The position numbers and the translations under genes are program-made. From the NCBI GenBank assembly GCA_030562195.1, contig CM060202.1:20880317-20944316 (forward strand): DNA of 64,000 bases, in the 5' to 3' direction. The stretch's first letter is position 1; every line of letters begins with the position of its first letter. Positions 11,301 to 22,473 of the stretch are shown piece after piece. The notes under the pieces are model-generated. The model searched no databases and was not told the origin of the DNA. It saw only the letters and a program-made list of their open reading frames with translations. Origin of the DNA: Nipponacmea schrenckii. Its lineage: Eukaryota > Mollusca > Gastropoda > Lottiidae.

Positions 11301-14300
11301 AATAGTCAAACTAGTTCTAGAACAGACCCTATAGATGGTAAGAACACTGGTTCAAAGAGTCAAACTGGTTCTGGAACAGATCAAAAAGATGATAATAACA
11401 CTGGTACAAACAGTCTAACTGGTTCTGGAACAGACCCTAAAGATGGAAAGAACACTGATGCAAACAGTCAAACTGGTTCTGGAACAGATCCTAAAGATGG
11501 AAAGAAGACTGATGCAAACAGTCAAACTGGTTCTGGAACCGATCCTAAAGATGGTAAGAACACTGGTACAAACAGTCAAACTGGTTCTGGAACAGATCCT
11601 AAAGATGGTAAGAACACTGATGCAAACAGTCAAACTGGTTCTGGAACAGTTCCCAAAGATAATAAGAACACTGATGCAAACAGCCAAACTAGTTCTGGAA
11701 CAGATCCTAAAGATGATAAGAACACTGATGCAAACAGCCAAACTAGTTCTGAAACAGATGCCAAAGATAATAAGAACACTGATGCAAACAGTCAAACTGG
11801 TTCTGAAACAGATCCCAAAGATAATAAGAACACTGGTACAAACAGTGAAACTGGTTCTGGAACAGATCCTAAAGATGATAAGAACACTGATGCAAACAGT
11901 CAAACTGGTTCTGGAACAGATTCCAAAGATAATAAGAACAATTATGCAAACAGTCAAACTGGTTCTGAAACAGATCCTAAAGATGGTAAGAACACTGCTG
12001 CAAACAGTCAAACTGGTTCTGGAACAGATCCCAAAGATAATAAGAACACTGGTACAAACAGTCAAACTGTTAGTTCTGGGATCAAAATGATCCTCAAAGA
12101 TAATAAGAACACTGATGCAAACAGTCAAACTGGTTCTGAAACAGATCCCAAAGATGATAAGAACACTGGTACAAACAGTGAAACTGGTTCTGGAACAGAT
12201 CCTAAAGATGATAAGAACACTGATGCAAACAGTCAAACTGGTTCTGGAACAGATCCCAAAGATAATAAGAACACTGATGCAAACAGTCAAACTGGTTCTG
12301 AAACAGATCCAAAAGATGATAAGAAAACTTGTACAAACAATCAAACTGATTCTGGAACAGATCCTAAAGATGATAAGAAAACTGATGCACACAGTCAAAC
12401 TGGTTCTGGAACAGATTCCAAAGATGATAAGAACACTGATGCAAACAGTCAAACTGGTTCTGGAACAGATTCCAAAGATAATAAGAACACTTATGCAAAC
12501 AGTCAAACTGGTTCTGAAACAGATCCTAAAGATGGTAAGAACACTGCTGCAAACAGTCAAACTGGTTCTGGAACAGATGCCAAAGATAATAAGAACACTG
12601 GTACAAACAGTCAAACGGGTTTCGGGAAATCTGATCTCAAAGATGATAAGAACACTGATGCAAACAGCCAAATGAGTTCTGGAACAGATCCTAAAGATAA
12701 TAAGAACACTGATGCAAACAGTCAAACTGGTTCTGAAACAGATCCCAAAGATGATAAGAACACTGGTACAAACAGTGAAACTGGTTCTGGAACAGATCCT
12801 AAAGATGATAAGAACACTGATGCAAACAGTCAAACTGGTTCTGGAACAGATCCCAAAGATAATAAGAACACTGATGCAAACAGTCAAACTGGTTCTGAAA
12901 CAGATCCAAAAGATGATAAGAAAACTTGTACAAACAATCAAACTGATTCTGGAACAGATCCTAAAGATGATAAGAAAACTGATGCACACAGTCAAACTGG
13001 TTCTGGAACAGATTCCAAAGATGATAAGAACACTGATGCAAACAGACAAACTGGTTCTGGAACAGACCCTAAAGATGATAAGAAAACTGATGCACACAGT
13101 CAAACTGGTTCTGGAACAGATTCCAAAGATGATAAGAACACTGATGCAAACAGACAAACTGGTTCTGGAACAGATCCTAAAGATGGTAAGAACACTGGTA
13201 CAAACAGTCAAACTGGTTCTGGAACAAATCCTAAAGATGGTAAGAACACTGATGCAAACAGTCAAACTGGTTCTGGAACAGATACCAAAAATAATAAGAA
13301 CACTGATGCAAACAGTCAAACTAGTTCTGGAAAAGATCCTATAGATTATAAGAACACTGATGCAAACAGTCAAACTGGTTCTGGAACAGATACCAAAAAT
13401 AATAAGAACACTGATGCAAACAGTCAAACTGGTTCTGAAACAGATCCCAAAGATAATAAGACCACTGGTACAAACAGTGAAACTGGTTCTGGAACAGATG
13501 CTAAAGATGATAAGAACACTGATGCAAACAGTCAAACTGGTTCTGAAACAGATCCCAAAGATAATAAAAACACTGATACAAACAGTCTAATTGGTTCTAG
13601 AACAGATCCTAAAGATGGTAAGAACACTGGTACAAACAGTCAAACTGGTTCTGGAACAGATCCTAAAGATGGTAAAAACACTGATGCAAACAGTCAAACT
13701 GGTTCTGGAACAGATCCTAAAGATGATAAGAACACTGGTACAAACAGTCAAACTGGTTCTGGAACAGATCCTAAAGATGGTAAGAACACTGGTACAAACA
13801 GTCAAACTGGTTCTAGAACAGATTCCAAAGATGATAAGAACACTGATGCAAACAGACAAACTGGTTCTGGAACAGATCCTAAAGATGATAAGAACACTGG
13901 TACAAACAGTCAAACTGGTTCTGGAACAGATCCTAAAGATGGTAACAACACTGATGCAAACAGTCAAACTGGTTCTGGAACAGATCCCAAAGATAATAAG
14001 AACACTAATGCAAACAGCCAAACTAGTTCTAGAACAGATCCTAAAGATGATAAGAACACTGATGCAAACAGCCAAACTAGTTCTGAAACAGATCCTAAAG
14101 ATGATAAGAACACTGATGCAAACAGTCAAACTGGTTCTGGAACAGATCCCAAAGATAATAAGAACACTGATGCAAACAGTCAAACTGGTTCTAAAACAGA
14201 TCCTAAAGATGATAAGAACACTGATGCAAACAGTCAAACTGGTTCTGAAACAGATCCCAAAGATAATAAGAACACTGATGCAAACAGTCAAACTGGTTCT

Positions 14301-16904
14301 GAAACAGATCCTAAAGATGGTAAGAACACTGATGCAAACAGTCAACATGGTTCTGGAACAGATCCCAAAGATAATAAGAACACTGGTACAAACAGTCAAA
14401 CTGTTTCTGGATCTGATCTCAAAGATGATAAGAACTCTGATGCAAACAGCCAAACTAGTTCTGGAATAGATCCTAAAGATAATAAGAACACTGATGCAAA
14501 CAGTCAAACTGGTTCTGAAACAGATCCCAAAGATGATAAGAACACTGGTACAAACAGTGAAACTGGTTCTGGAACAGATCCTAAAGATGATAATACCACT
14601 GATGCAAACAGTCAAACTGGTTCTGAAACAGATCCTAAAGATGATAATACCACTGATGCAAACAGTCAAACTGGTTCTGAAACAGATCCCAAAGATGATA
14701 ATAACACTGATACAAACGGTCTAACTGGTTTTAGAACAGATCCTATAGATGATAAGAACACTGATGCAAACAGTCTAACTGGTTCTAGAACAGATCCTAT
14801 AGATGATAATAACACTGATACAAACAGTCTAACTGGTTCTAGAAAAGACCCTATAGATAATAATACCACTGATACAAACAGTCCAACTGGTTCTACAACA
14901 GACCCTGTAGCTGATACAAACACTAACATTGATACAAAAATTAGCTCAGAGCAATCTGGTTCACTTAGCAGTAATATAAAATCAATGTCAGCTCCTAAGA
15001 AGATACCACTAAGTGCTCGTTCTAAATCAACAAACAAAATGAAAGGAAGTGATCCAGAAAAAAAGTTACCAACCAAAACTGCTAGTCAAGAACCTGTCCT
15101 ATCACCAAGTGGAACTACTGGGGTCGAAAGTGGTCCGTTGCCAGACACTGAGCAGAATGACAATGGCACTCAAGAGAGACTTGTAAAAAGCGAATTAGAC
15201 ATGAATGATACAGAAAGGGAGGATTTCGATGCTATGATGATTGAAGATGGTGTACACTTTAAAAATGATGATGACACAAAAGGTAATACTGGTAATAGCT
15301 CAACAGAGATGAACGACGATGGATTACGAGCGTACAATGGTGATGCCGAATCGAAGATGAATGTCGATGACGAACAAGGTAACAATGACGATGACGAAAA
15401 GTGTAATACTGGTAATAGCGCAACAGATATGAACCACGATGGCGTACAAGGAAACATTGATGTTTGTGAATCGAAGATGAATGACGATGATGAACAAGGT
15501 AACAATGACGATGACGAAAAAGGTAATTATGGGTATAGCCCAACAGATATGAACGACGATGGCATACAAGGGATTAATGATGATGGTGAATCGAAGATGA
15601 ATGACGATAACGTACAAGGGAACAATGACGATGGTGAATCGAAGATGAATGACGATAACGTACAAGGGAACAAGGACGATGGTGAATCGAAGTTGAATGA
15701 CGATGGTGTACAAGGGAACAATGACGGTGGCGTACAAGGATCTGGTAGAAGCCAAAAATACTATTACCCACACGATTTCAGCAACCCTGCTACACAATAT
15801 TCTTTTTATGATACGGAAAACGAAGGTAGTGCCAAAAACACCATAGAACAGACTCTTTCCAAGGATGTGAGGAATAAAGAGGGTTCTAAACCAAATAAAG
15901 CTAATCCGTCATCGACGGGATTTAGTTTTTCATCAGCTTCAAATTTCCCCCAAGATCATACTCAACACAACTGGGTTGCACGTCAACCAACAGAAGCTGT
16001 GATTACCAGCACAAATTCAACAAACATTCAGTCATTTGGTGATTCAAATGAAACGCCGATATCAACAAAATCAAACATGTTTCAAACATGGAGATCTGGA
16101 TCGTCAACAGTTGCACGTCCTAAACAAACTACCAATCCATCAGCAGATGTTACGACTAGCACAAACTGGGTTCCACAAACTTCATTTGGTTGTTTTAACT
16201 CAACGTCGATTGGAGCATGGAACCCCGGGATCTTTACTGTATCGTCAACAGTTGCAGGTCCTAAACAAACTACCAATCAATCAGCAGATGTTAGGACTAG
16301 CACAAACTGGGTTCCACAAACTTCATTTGGTTGTTTTAACTCAACGTCGATTGGAGAATGGAACCCCGGGATCTTTTCTGTATCGTCACCATCACCAGCT
16401 TTTAGTGGTATGGTAGGAATTCGATCGGGTCAAAATCAATCATTTGACGGGAGACCATCAGTCCCTCTGACAATTGTTAGTACTGCCCTAATACAACAAC
16501 AACAAACAACTGAAATACCCAATACAACAACTTCTATCGGTATACAACAACAACAGACAACTGAAATACCCAATCCAACAACTTCTACTACCAGTATACA
16601 ACAGACAACTGAAATACCCAACACAACAACTACTACTACCAGTATACAACAACAACAGACAACTGAAATACCCAACACAACAACTACTACTACCAGTATA
16701 CAACAACAACAGACAACTGAAATACCCAACACAACAACTACTACTACCAGTATACAACAACAACAGACAACTGAAATACCCAACACAACAACTACTACTA
16801 CCAGTATACAACAACAACAGACAACTGAAATACCGAATACAACAGCTACTACTACCAGAATAGAACAACAACAACAGACAACTGAAATTCCAAAAACAAA
16901 TGAG
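5322..16904 (+). CDS. B-box gene copy 1: giant repeat exon (5'-incomplete)
   Basis: One frame (codons starting at multiples of 3) runs from the gap edge to the splice donor GAG|GTACGT at 16904, apart from a local break at 6954-7046. In order it encodes: a TRDGDK hexapeptide array (5388-5625); a basic Asn/Gln/Lys-rich stretch (5626-6165); about 160 units of [18 protein letters not shown] type (6170-14925); a linker; an acidic array of [16 protein letters not shown] type (15250-15740); two ~46-residue repeats containing [18 protein letters not shown] (16100-16385); and an 18-residue Q/T array [18 protein letters not shown] (16480-16890). No signal peptide or membrane segment is visible, but the N-terminus is missing. 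The product is extremely hydrophilic and predicted disordered. It joins in phase 0 to 17165-17253 and then to 18058-20515, giving a product of about 4,700 residues. The frame was chosen because the non-repeat flanks and the conserved splice site lie in it; other frames are open only because the unit is a multiple of three. No function is recognisable. Confidence 0.7.
5388..5625 (+). repeat. 18-bp coding repeat (TRDGDK hexapeptides), ~13 copies
   Basis: Repeats of ACACGAGATGGTGATAAA encode [12 protein letters not shown], strongly charged. The array starts about 70 bp after the gap. Confidence 0.9.
6170..14925 (+). repeat. 54-bp coding minisatellite, ~160 units
   Basis: The unit encodes variants of [18 protein letters not shown]. 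By length (about 8.75 kb / 54) there are around 160 units. Variant classes run in blocks: R-type ([15 protein letters not shown]) at both ends, G/E-type ([30 protein letters not shown]) in the middle. Rare units are shortened or altered in frame: [10 protein letters not shown] near 9545 lacks 9 bp, and the units near 12070 and 12620 are rewritten. Net register is kept from 7047 to 14925. Confidence 0.95.
6954..7046 (+). other. Local frame break inside the 54-bp coding array
   Basis: Compared with neighbouring units there is one extra A in the ACAAAACCC run near 6950, giving TAA at 6954-6956, and an extra base in AAGACACAC near 6966. A non-repeat insert of about 30 bp (GGGTAAGTAACACCCTTTGG) then replaces part of a unit. 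By 7047 the original frame is restored. It looks like poor consensus within an array, or a small genuine lesion. An intron here would be shorter than 40 bp. Confidence 0.7.
15250..15740 (+). repeat. Acidic coding repeat (16-residue core [16 protein letters not shown])
   Basis: Imperfect units of D/N/G-rich peptide, with the cleanest 48-bp periodicity at about 15590-15720. Longer early units carry [11 protein letters not shown] insertions. Rich in Asp/Asn and in frame with the rest of the exon. Confidence 0.8.
16480..16890 (+). repeat. 54-bp Q/T-rich coding repeat, ~7 units, copy 1
   Basis: Units encode [18 protein letters not shown] (18 residues). The same family occurs in copy 2 (35560-35890, about 6 units) and is greatly expanded in copy 3 (52440-55260, about 50 units). 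Confidence 0.95.
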
Positions 16905-16920
16905 GTACGTCTCGTTTAGA

Positions 16921-17082
16921 TAAGTAATAGATCATAATAGCTTGCGAAGATGTTTAAGATGAAGTCTGTAATAACTTGACATTGTGAAGATGTATAAGAT
17001 GAAGTTTGTAATAGCTAGACATCTTCATCTTAAACATCTTCACAATGTCAAGCTATTACAAACTTCATCTTATACAATCTTC
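16921..17082. repeat. 40-bp minisatellite remnant with an inverted half, intron of copy 1
   Basis: Units of the GAAGATGTTTAAGATGAAGT family run forward to about 17018. They then continue as the reverse complement (CATCTTCATCTTAAACATCT...) to about 17082, making a long hairpin in the 260-bp intron between the repeat exon and the 89-nt exon. In copies 2 and 3 the units run in one orientation only. Confidence 0.85.
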
Positions 17083-17164
17083 CGTTTGTAAGCCTTCCTG
17101 ATTGTGCCCAGCAGACTGTCGTTAACCCCTGTAACTAAACATTAATTAATTTGGTTATTTTCAG

Positions 17165-17253
17165 ACTGGTGACCGACGAGAGCATCAAACAGTTACGAGT
17201 ACATCCATTTCCGGTACTGAAAATTCCAGAGCAACTCAACTCAGCACGGACAG
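17165..17253 (+). CDS. B-box gene copy 1: 89-nt linker exon
   Basis: Bounded by TTTTCAG and AG|GTTCGA. It encodes TGDRREHQTVTSTSISGTEN plus SRATQLSTD and enters in phase 0 after GAG at 16904. It ends in phase 2 so that AG plus G restores Arg at the B-box exon. Homologous exons with the same borders occur at 36779-36867 and 55445-55527, so the exon is conserved across copies. The encoded peptide is Ser/Thr-rich without a recognised domain. Confidence 0.75.
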
Positions 17254-17282
17254 GTTCGAATCCTTTCATTGGTAACATCTGT

Positions 17283-17960
17283 CCTAGCATACAGCAATCA
17301 AACTCACTACAGACAGAGCTATTCTACTGCCCTAGAAGACGATAATCCAACTTTATACAGACTAAGCTATTTAACTGCTCTAGCAGACGGCAATCCAACT
17401 CTCTACGGTCTGAGCTATTCCACTGTCCTAGCAGACGACAATCCAGCTCTCTACGGACTGAGCTATTCCACTGCCCTAGCAGACGATAATCCAACTTTAT
17501 ACAGACTAAGCTATTTCACTGCTCTAGCAGACGACATTCCAACTCATTGCTTACTGAGTTATTCCACTGTCCTAGAAGACGACAATCAAACTCTCTACTA
17601 GCTGAGCTATTCTACTGTCCTAGCAGTTGACAATCCAGCTCACTACTGACTGAGCTATTCCACTGTTCTAGCAAACGACAATACAGCTCACTACTTACTG
17701 AGTTATTCCACTGTCCTAGAAGACGACAATCCAAATCCCTATGGACTGAGCTATTCCACTGTCCTAGCAGACGAAAATCCAATTCTTTGCGGACTGAGCT
17801 ATTCTACTTCCAAGCAGACGACAATCCAACTCTCTTCTAAGCTATTTTACTCTCCGACAGACGACAATCCAACTCTCTACTGACTGAACTATTCTACTGT
17901 CCTACCAGAAGAAAATCCAGCTCTCTACTGACTGAACTATCCTACTATACAACAATCCAA
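17283..17960. repeat. 48-bp minisatellite, intron of copy 1, ~14 units
   Basis: Units like GACAATCCAACTCTCTACTG followed by ACTGAGCTATTCCACTGTCC. The array fills most of the intron before the B-box exon. The same array lies at the same place in copies 2 and 3. Confidence 0.9.
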
Positions 17961-18057
17961 TTTAATACTGACTAATCCATTACCCCTTCATAGCTTTGTT
18001 TGTGACTGTCTTTGTTTCTCAGTGGTAACTAACCAATGTTTTGTCTCAATATTTCAG

Positions 18058-20515
18058 GGAACATGTTGTTCGTAAGAAAAGAGAAGATGTATGTCGACTC
18101 CATAAACGTCGTGGGGCGTTTTATTGTTCGGACTGTCGATCTATAATATGTCCGAAATGTTTCCTTAATTCACACCAACATCACGACGTTGACGATCTTC
18201 AAGATTTTGGTACTAAAGTCCGAAAAAATTTGGAAAAATTGAAAGAAGAGGCCAGAAAGGAGATCAATAATATCGACGATTTTAACAGCAAATTAAATGA
18301 AAAGAATTCGGAGATAAAAAAACGGAGCTTTGCAATTGAAGATGAGATAGATGCTAGGGTCCAAAAATATTGCCACCACATCAAATCCCATGGTAAAAAA
18401 CTGAAAGAGCAACTTTCCAGACAAAGAAAGGAACAACAGTTGGTTCTCCGGGAAATACAGGATAGAAGTAATAAACAAAAACGAAAACTGAAAATTACGG
18501 TGAATGAAATTTCTGAGACTTACCTTTATGATACAATTGCAGATGTGATGTCGAAGATTCCGAAACTTTCTAAAGACCTTGAGGAAGCTAAAGTTTCCCA
18601 TAGAACACAAGAAATACAGAATATATCTTTACCCACATTGAAAGACGATTCTTGTGATGTCGATTCTTTGATAGACATGTTTGGGCATTTGAATGTGGGC
18701 GGACAAGTTGAAAGAACGACAGGTGAACGAACTCAACAAGGTAACACAAGCAGATATTCAAATGGACGTGGTGGAAGTGGTGCTCCGAGAAGACTAGGCA
18801 ATGGAAGAAACAACGCTTTGTTAGAGGGTCACCACGATCTACGAAATCTTCTTGAAGATAAGGATTCCGATTCTTCATACAATGCCACCGACGATCAAAC
18901 ACAAAATGCAGAGGTCCAGACAGAACCAGTGTTGAGAGAAGATGCTGAAAACCTTCGACTAACAGCAACAGATGAACCAACAATAGAGCATTCTTTAACT
19001 GATGGACCAACCAACGAATTCAGACTGGAAATTAGGAAAATACTTAAATCTGAAATGGCAAATGCTCTAACAGACCTAAAAATACCTGAACAATCTCAAA
19101 GGCAAGCCTCATCACAGACCATGAACCTTGTTGATTCACAAGCCGAGATGACTAGGGCCAATCAGTCGACACAGACTTCTAAACCGGCAACCAGTGAACC
19201 ACCACAAACAACTTACCCACGAAACTCTGTCCCCACTCAGCCTCAATCCGCTCACTGTCACAGTTTGCAGAATACATCTCACCCTGAATTGAACCAGATT
19301 CCTGTAATGGCGGACATCCATCCTTTACATCACAGTCCATTTCGACCAGAATCCAATAACACTCCCTATGGCGGCTATTTGACTCCTGGAGGGATCGCCC
19401 GACCACAGTCAATGATGACACAAGAAATGCCGTACAACCAATCAAACAGCCACAACATGGTAATAGTCCCTGGTGGGACTCAGTTTTCTGTTCCTTTCAA
19501 TGAGGCTCCACGTAACATGGGATATACACACGAACATGAAACGAAGGTACAGCCAGGTTTCTTTACTGAGAGCTCAAAATTAAGTCAACAACCACTTCAC
19601 CGAGCCAAAGGTTCTTCACTACCTTTGCAAACCAGTACACCACGCTTAGATAACAATGGATTTTTACCGTCGATGATGAACCAAGGTGATACACCATTCG
19701 CAAACATGAATCAGTCGTCCATAAATTATGAGCGTTCAACAAGAAATGAGCCTGGGTTAATTCGATATTTCACACCACCAAATTCATCACATCAACAACC
19801 AATGCCTGAAAAATTGACACAAAATCTTTCTGTGCCTGACAAACCACCCATACGATCAACGTTGGAAGCTACTTCACAGTCTATGTTTGTGGACTACGGG
19901 CAGAATCATCCCAATTATCAACAACCAGCCACACCTACAGGCCTTGCTACAAGTCAGTTTCCTCCGACATCACAATCATTGCCCATGGAGTCTAGTCAGC
20001 ATCAGCATTCAAATTCTCAACAGCAAGCGTCTTCTCAGCCACACAATGGGACTATTTCTACCAATAATTCACCACTAAACCACAATGGTATGGTGGTAGG
20101 TCACTCGACTAGTACAGTGGTGGGTCCATTGTTGGCCCCACGAGTATCAGGAGAATTTGGATTTGGACAACTGAGGCAGGCTGTTACAACACAATCAACC
20201 ACAGGCGACGAGACAGTGAATTGGATTATTGACATCCACGGCCAACAGATGCTCAACTTGAGATTGCGACTCAACGTGGATCCATTGACATTTAAAGGCA
20301 AGGTGTTAGCTGATTTTGTACTGTCCATATTGAATTGGAGAGACGAACACGTTATTAAAAAGCGGGATCGATTTTTATTTACAGCAACAAATTCGTACGA
20401 CTGGACAGATATTGTTAGCTGGGCCATTCTTGTGTTGCCAGAGAATGGATTTATAGATAGAGAAGAGCGATTTTATCTTTCTATAAGTGCTGAAACACAA
20501 ACTCAACTACAGTAA
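18058..20515 (+). CDS. B-box gene copy 1: B-box / coiled-coil / MATH-like exon
   Basis: The acceptor is TATTTCAG at 18050-18057; upstream in-frame codons are intron. The exon encodes 818 residues plus TAA. Residues 12-42 form a B-box type 2 zinc finger with C12-x2-H15-x7-C23-x2-C26-x4-C31-x2-C34-x4-H39-x2-H42 (18092-18184). A long Lys/Glu-rich coiled coil follows (about residues 46-195). Then comes a roughly 520-residue disordered Q/N/S/P-rich linker. The last 100 residues (20212-20503) resemble the C-terminal half of a MATH/TRAF domain: LRLRLNVDPLTFKGKVLADF, and near the end SYDWTDIVSWAILVLPENGF. No RING precedes the B-box, and the upstream exons are repeats. The order B-box, coiled coil, MATH recalls TRIM37. 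An E3 or scaffold role is inference only, since a RING is absent in what is visible. Confidence 0.8.
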
Positions 20516-20804
20516 TCTTTGAACAGAACTTGAATGTTGAACGACAGTCTATTTGGACAAATATTTCGGTTTTTTTATTTATTTATTTTTTTAGCTTTTT
20601 TCTTTTTATATTAACACTTTCTTTTGATTCTAAAGACACGCATCTTTATATTTGTTTTTACCAATCAAATGTATGCCCTCTCAGGCCCTGGTAGAATATA
20701 GAAGGTTAATTGTGAATGTTCATGAGGTGTTTAGAATCTAACTATCTAAGAAAAGTTAAAACGGAATCTATAGTAGAATATCATTCTGTAAATATATATC
20801 TTCG
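20516..20804. other. 3' flank of copy 1
   Basis: T-rich sequence after the stop, including a run of TTTATTTATTTATTTTTTT, and a stretch with GTATGCCCTCTCAGGCCCTG. It recurs after copy 2 (40161 and again 41907/46110) and, shortened, after copy 3. No perfect AATAAA is seen close to the stop. No gene. Confidence 0.6.
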
Positions 20805-21630
20805 CTTTTTATACGCCCACATGAATATGTGTACGTATATTGTCGTGGCCCCTATCCGTCGATCCGTCGGTCTTTCTGTCTGTCGGTCCGTCGGTTCGAC
20901 AACATTTGTTGTAGACACTATAGAAGCTATAATTGTATATGGATTTTAACGAAACTTGGTATGAGCATTGGAATTGATAAGACGTCGGTCAAGTTCCCTT
21001 TTTTACGAATTTTTGATTTTTTGAGTTATTGCCCCTGCATCTATATTTGTTATAGACACAATAGAAGCTACAATTTTCGATGGATTTTAATGAAACTTGG
21101 TGTGAGCATTGGAATTGATAAAACGGCGGTCAAGTTCCTTTTTTACGATTTTTTGAGTTAGTGCCCCTGCATCTATATTTGTTGTAGATACTTGGTATGA
21201 GCATTGGAATTGATAAGACAGTAGTCACATTCGAGTTTGACGATTTCTTTGATGAACGGTTTTTGAGTTATTGCCCTTGACATAAGAAAGTTGTGTCAAG
21301 CATTTTTTGTGGGTGCAAAAGAAGATACAATTTTAAATAGATTTTGATGAAACTTGGTATGAGTATTGAAATAGATAAGATGGGGATCAGTTTTCAATTT
21401 GACGATTTTACATGAACAGTTTTTGAGTTATTGCCTTTGACTTAGTAAATTGCATCAAAATGGTGTTATGGGTACATAGAAGCTGCAGGTTTCATTTGAT
21501 TTTGATGAAATTGGGTGCGTGCAATGGCATTGAAAAAAATATTCAATGAATGTTTTTTGAGTTATTGCCCAATTTATTATTCAAATTCAATGCTGCCAGT
21601 GGGCGTATTATCTTGCAAGTAATCTTTTAT
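20805..21630. repeat. Dispersed ACGCCCAC-ended repeat, copy in 3' flank of copy 1
   Basis: It opens TTTATACGCCCACATGAATA and closes CTGCCAGTGGGCGTATTATC. It contains several internal ~110-bp units with AAACTTGGTATGAGCATTGG and GAGTTATTGCCC. Related copies are at 46345-47190 and, interrupted by a solo LTR, at 40465-41906. Confidence 0.7.
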
Positions 21631-22473
21631 TAATTAGTAGCCTCTGTGAACCCTGAACACAGCTATATCGAACGCCTCAAAACTAATATATGAACCGTGT
21701 GATATATAAAACACTGTATCAGTTATGAATCATTCTATAGTGTGAGTCAACCTTTAAGACAGTTTGACTAATTGGGTCAAATCTCAAAATTTGAACATCA
21801 AATCCTTGGAGCAGCTGGCTTAAATATCTGAATAATTAAAGTAAAAAAAAAAACTTAATAAATCTATGAATTTAGTCAAAAGTATTCTACTCCAAACTTG
21901 TCATGCTGATATCTAGTCTCTACGTGTGAGATAGGCCAGTGTTTTTTGTATACGAGATTGTCTATCAGAACACCTACCGTAAGAGTTTTAAACATTATTG
22001 TGTGTCTGATTACATGACATGACAGATGGATTTCAATCGATTTTCCACTTAATAAAAACGAAAGTAAAAGTAGATAATTCTCGGAAGTTACAAATATATT
22101 AGTTTATTTTTCTTTCTCTCTTTGTTTGTATTAACTTGTATATCATAACTTCACGATAATCAATCAGGTAGGAGTCTTTTTATTTTAGATACCAGAACAT
22201 TGTCCATTAAAGGAAAGGGGACTTAAATAAGTTCTTAATTCAAAAGTAAAAGTATTTGTGAGCCACCGTATCAAAGTGAAAATAAGTTTTTATTCAAAAA
22301 TTGTGAAAATCAAAGTTTCTTATTTCAAAAAAGGTTTTTAATTCAAAACAACAGTTGAATTATGTCGCATCTGAATCATTTTCAACACTTTTATTGGGTC
22401 AATGTAACATCAGTAATTGACAACGCCATTTTGAGCTCAAAAAGCTAGCTAGTCTTAACTTTTTAAAAATGAG
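21631..22473. other. Intergenic, duplicated flank
   Basis: No gene seen. The segment containing AACACAGCTATATCGAACGC and GTGATATATAAAACACTGTA recurs at 47285-47405 and 58330-58430. The stretch 21780-22473 recurs at 48440-49120, marking the unit of tandem duplication. Confidence 0.75.

Noticed and set aside
8670..13535. Long minus-strand open frames (up to about 700 codons) with repeated [22 protein letters not shown] peptides
   Set aside because: The 54-bp unit is a multiple of three, so any frame without a stop in the unit stays open for kilobases. These frames have no non-repeat flanks, no splice support, and are shadows of the plus-strand coding array.
9415..14724. Plus-strand frames encoding [22 protein letters not shown] repeats
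   Set aside because: Same periodicity artefact in a shifted frame. They end at each small change in unit length, whereas the chosen frame continues into unique sequence and a conserved donor.
18041..18057. MSQYF start in front of each B-box exon
   Set aside because: The initiating codon would be TTG within the polypyrimidine tract. The AG acceptor and the phase-2 upstream exon explain the sequence better, and the residues are intronic.
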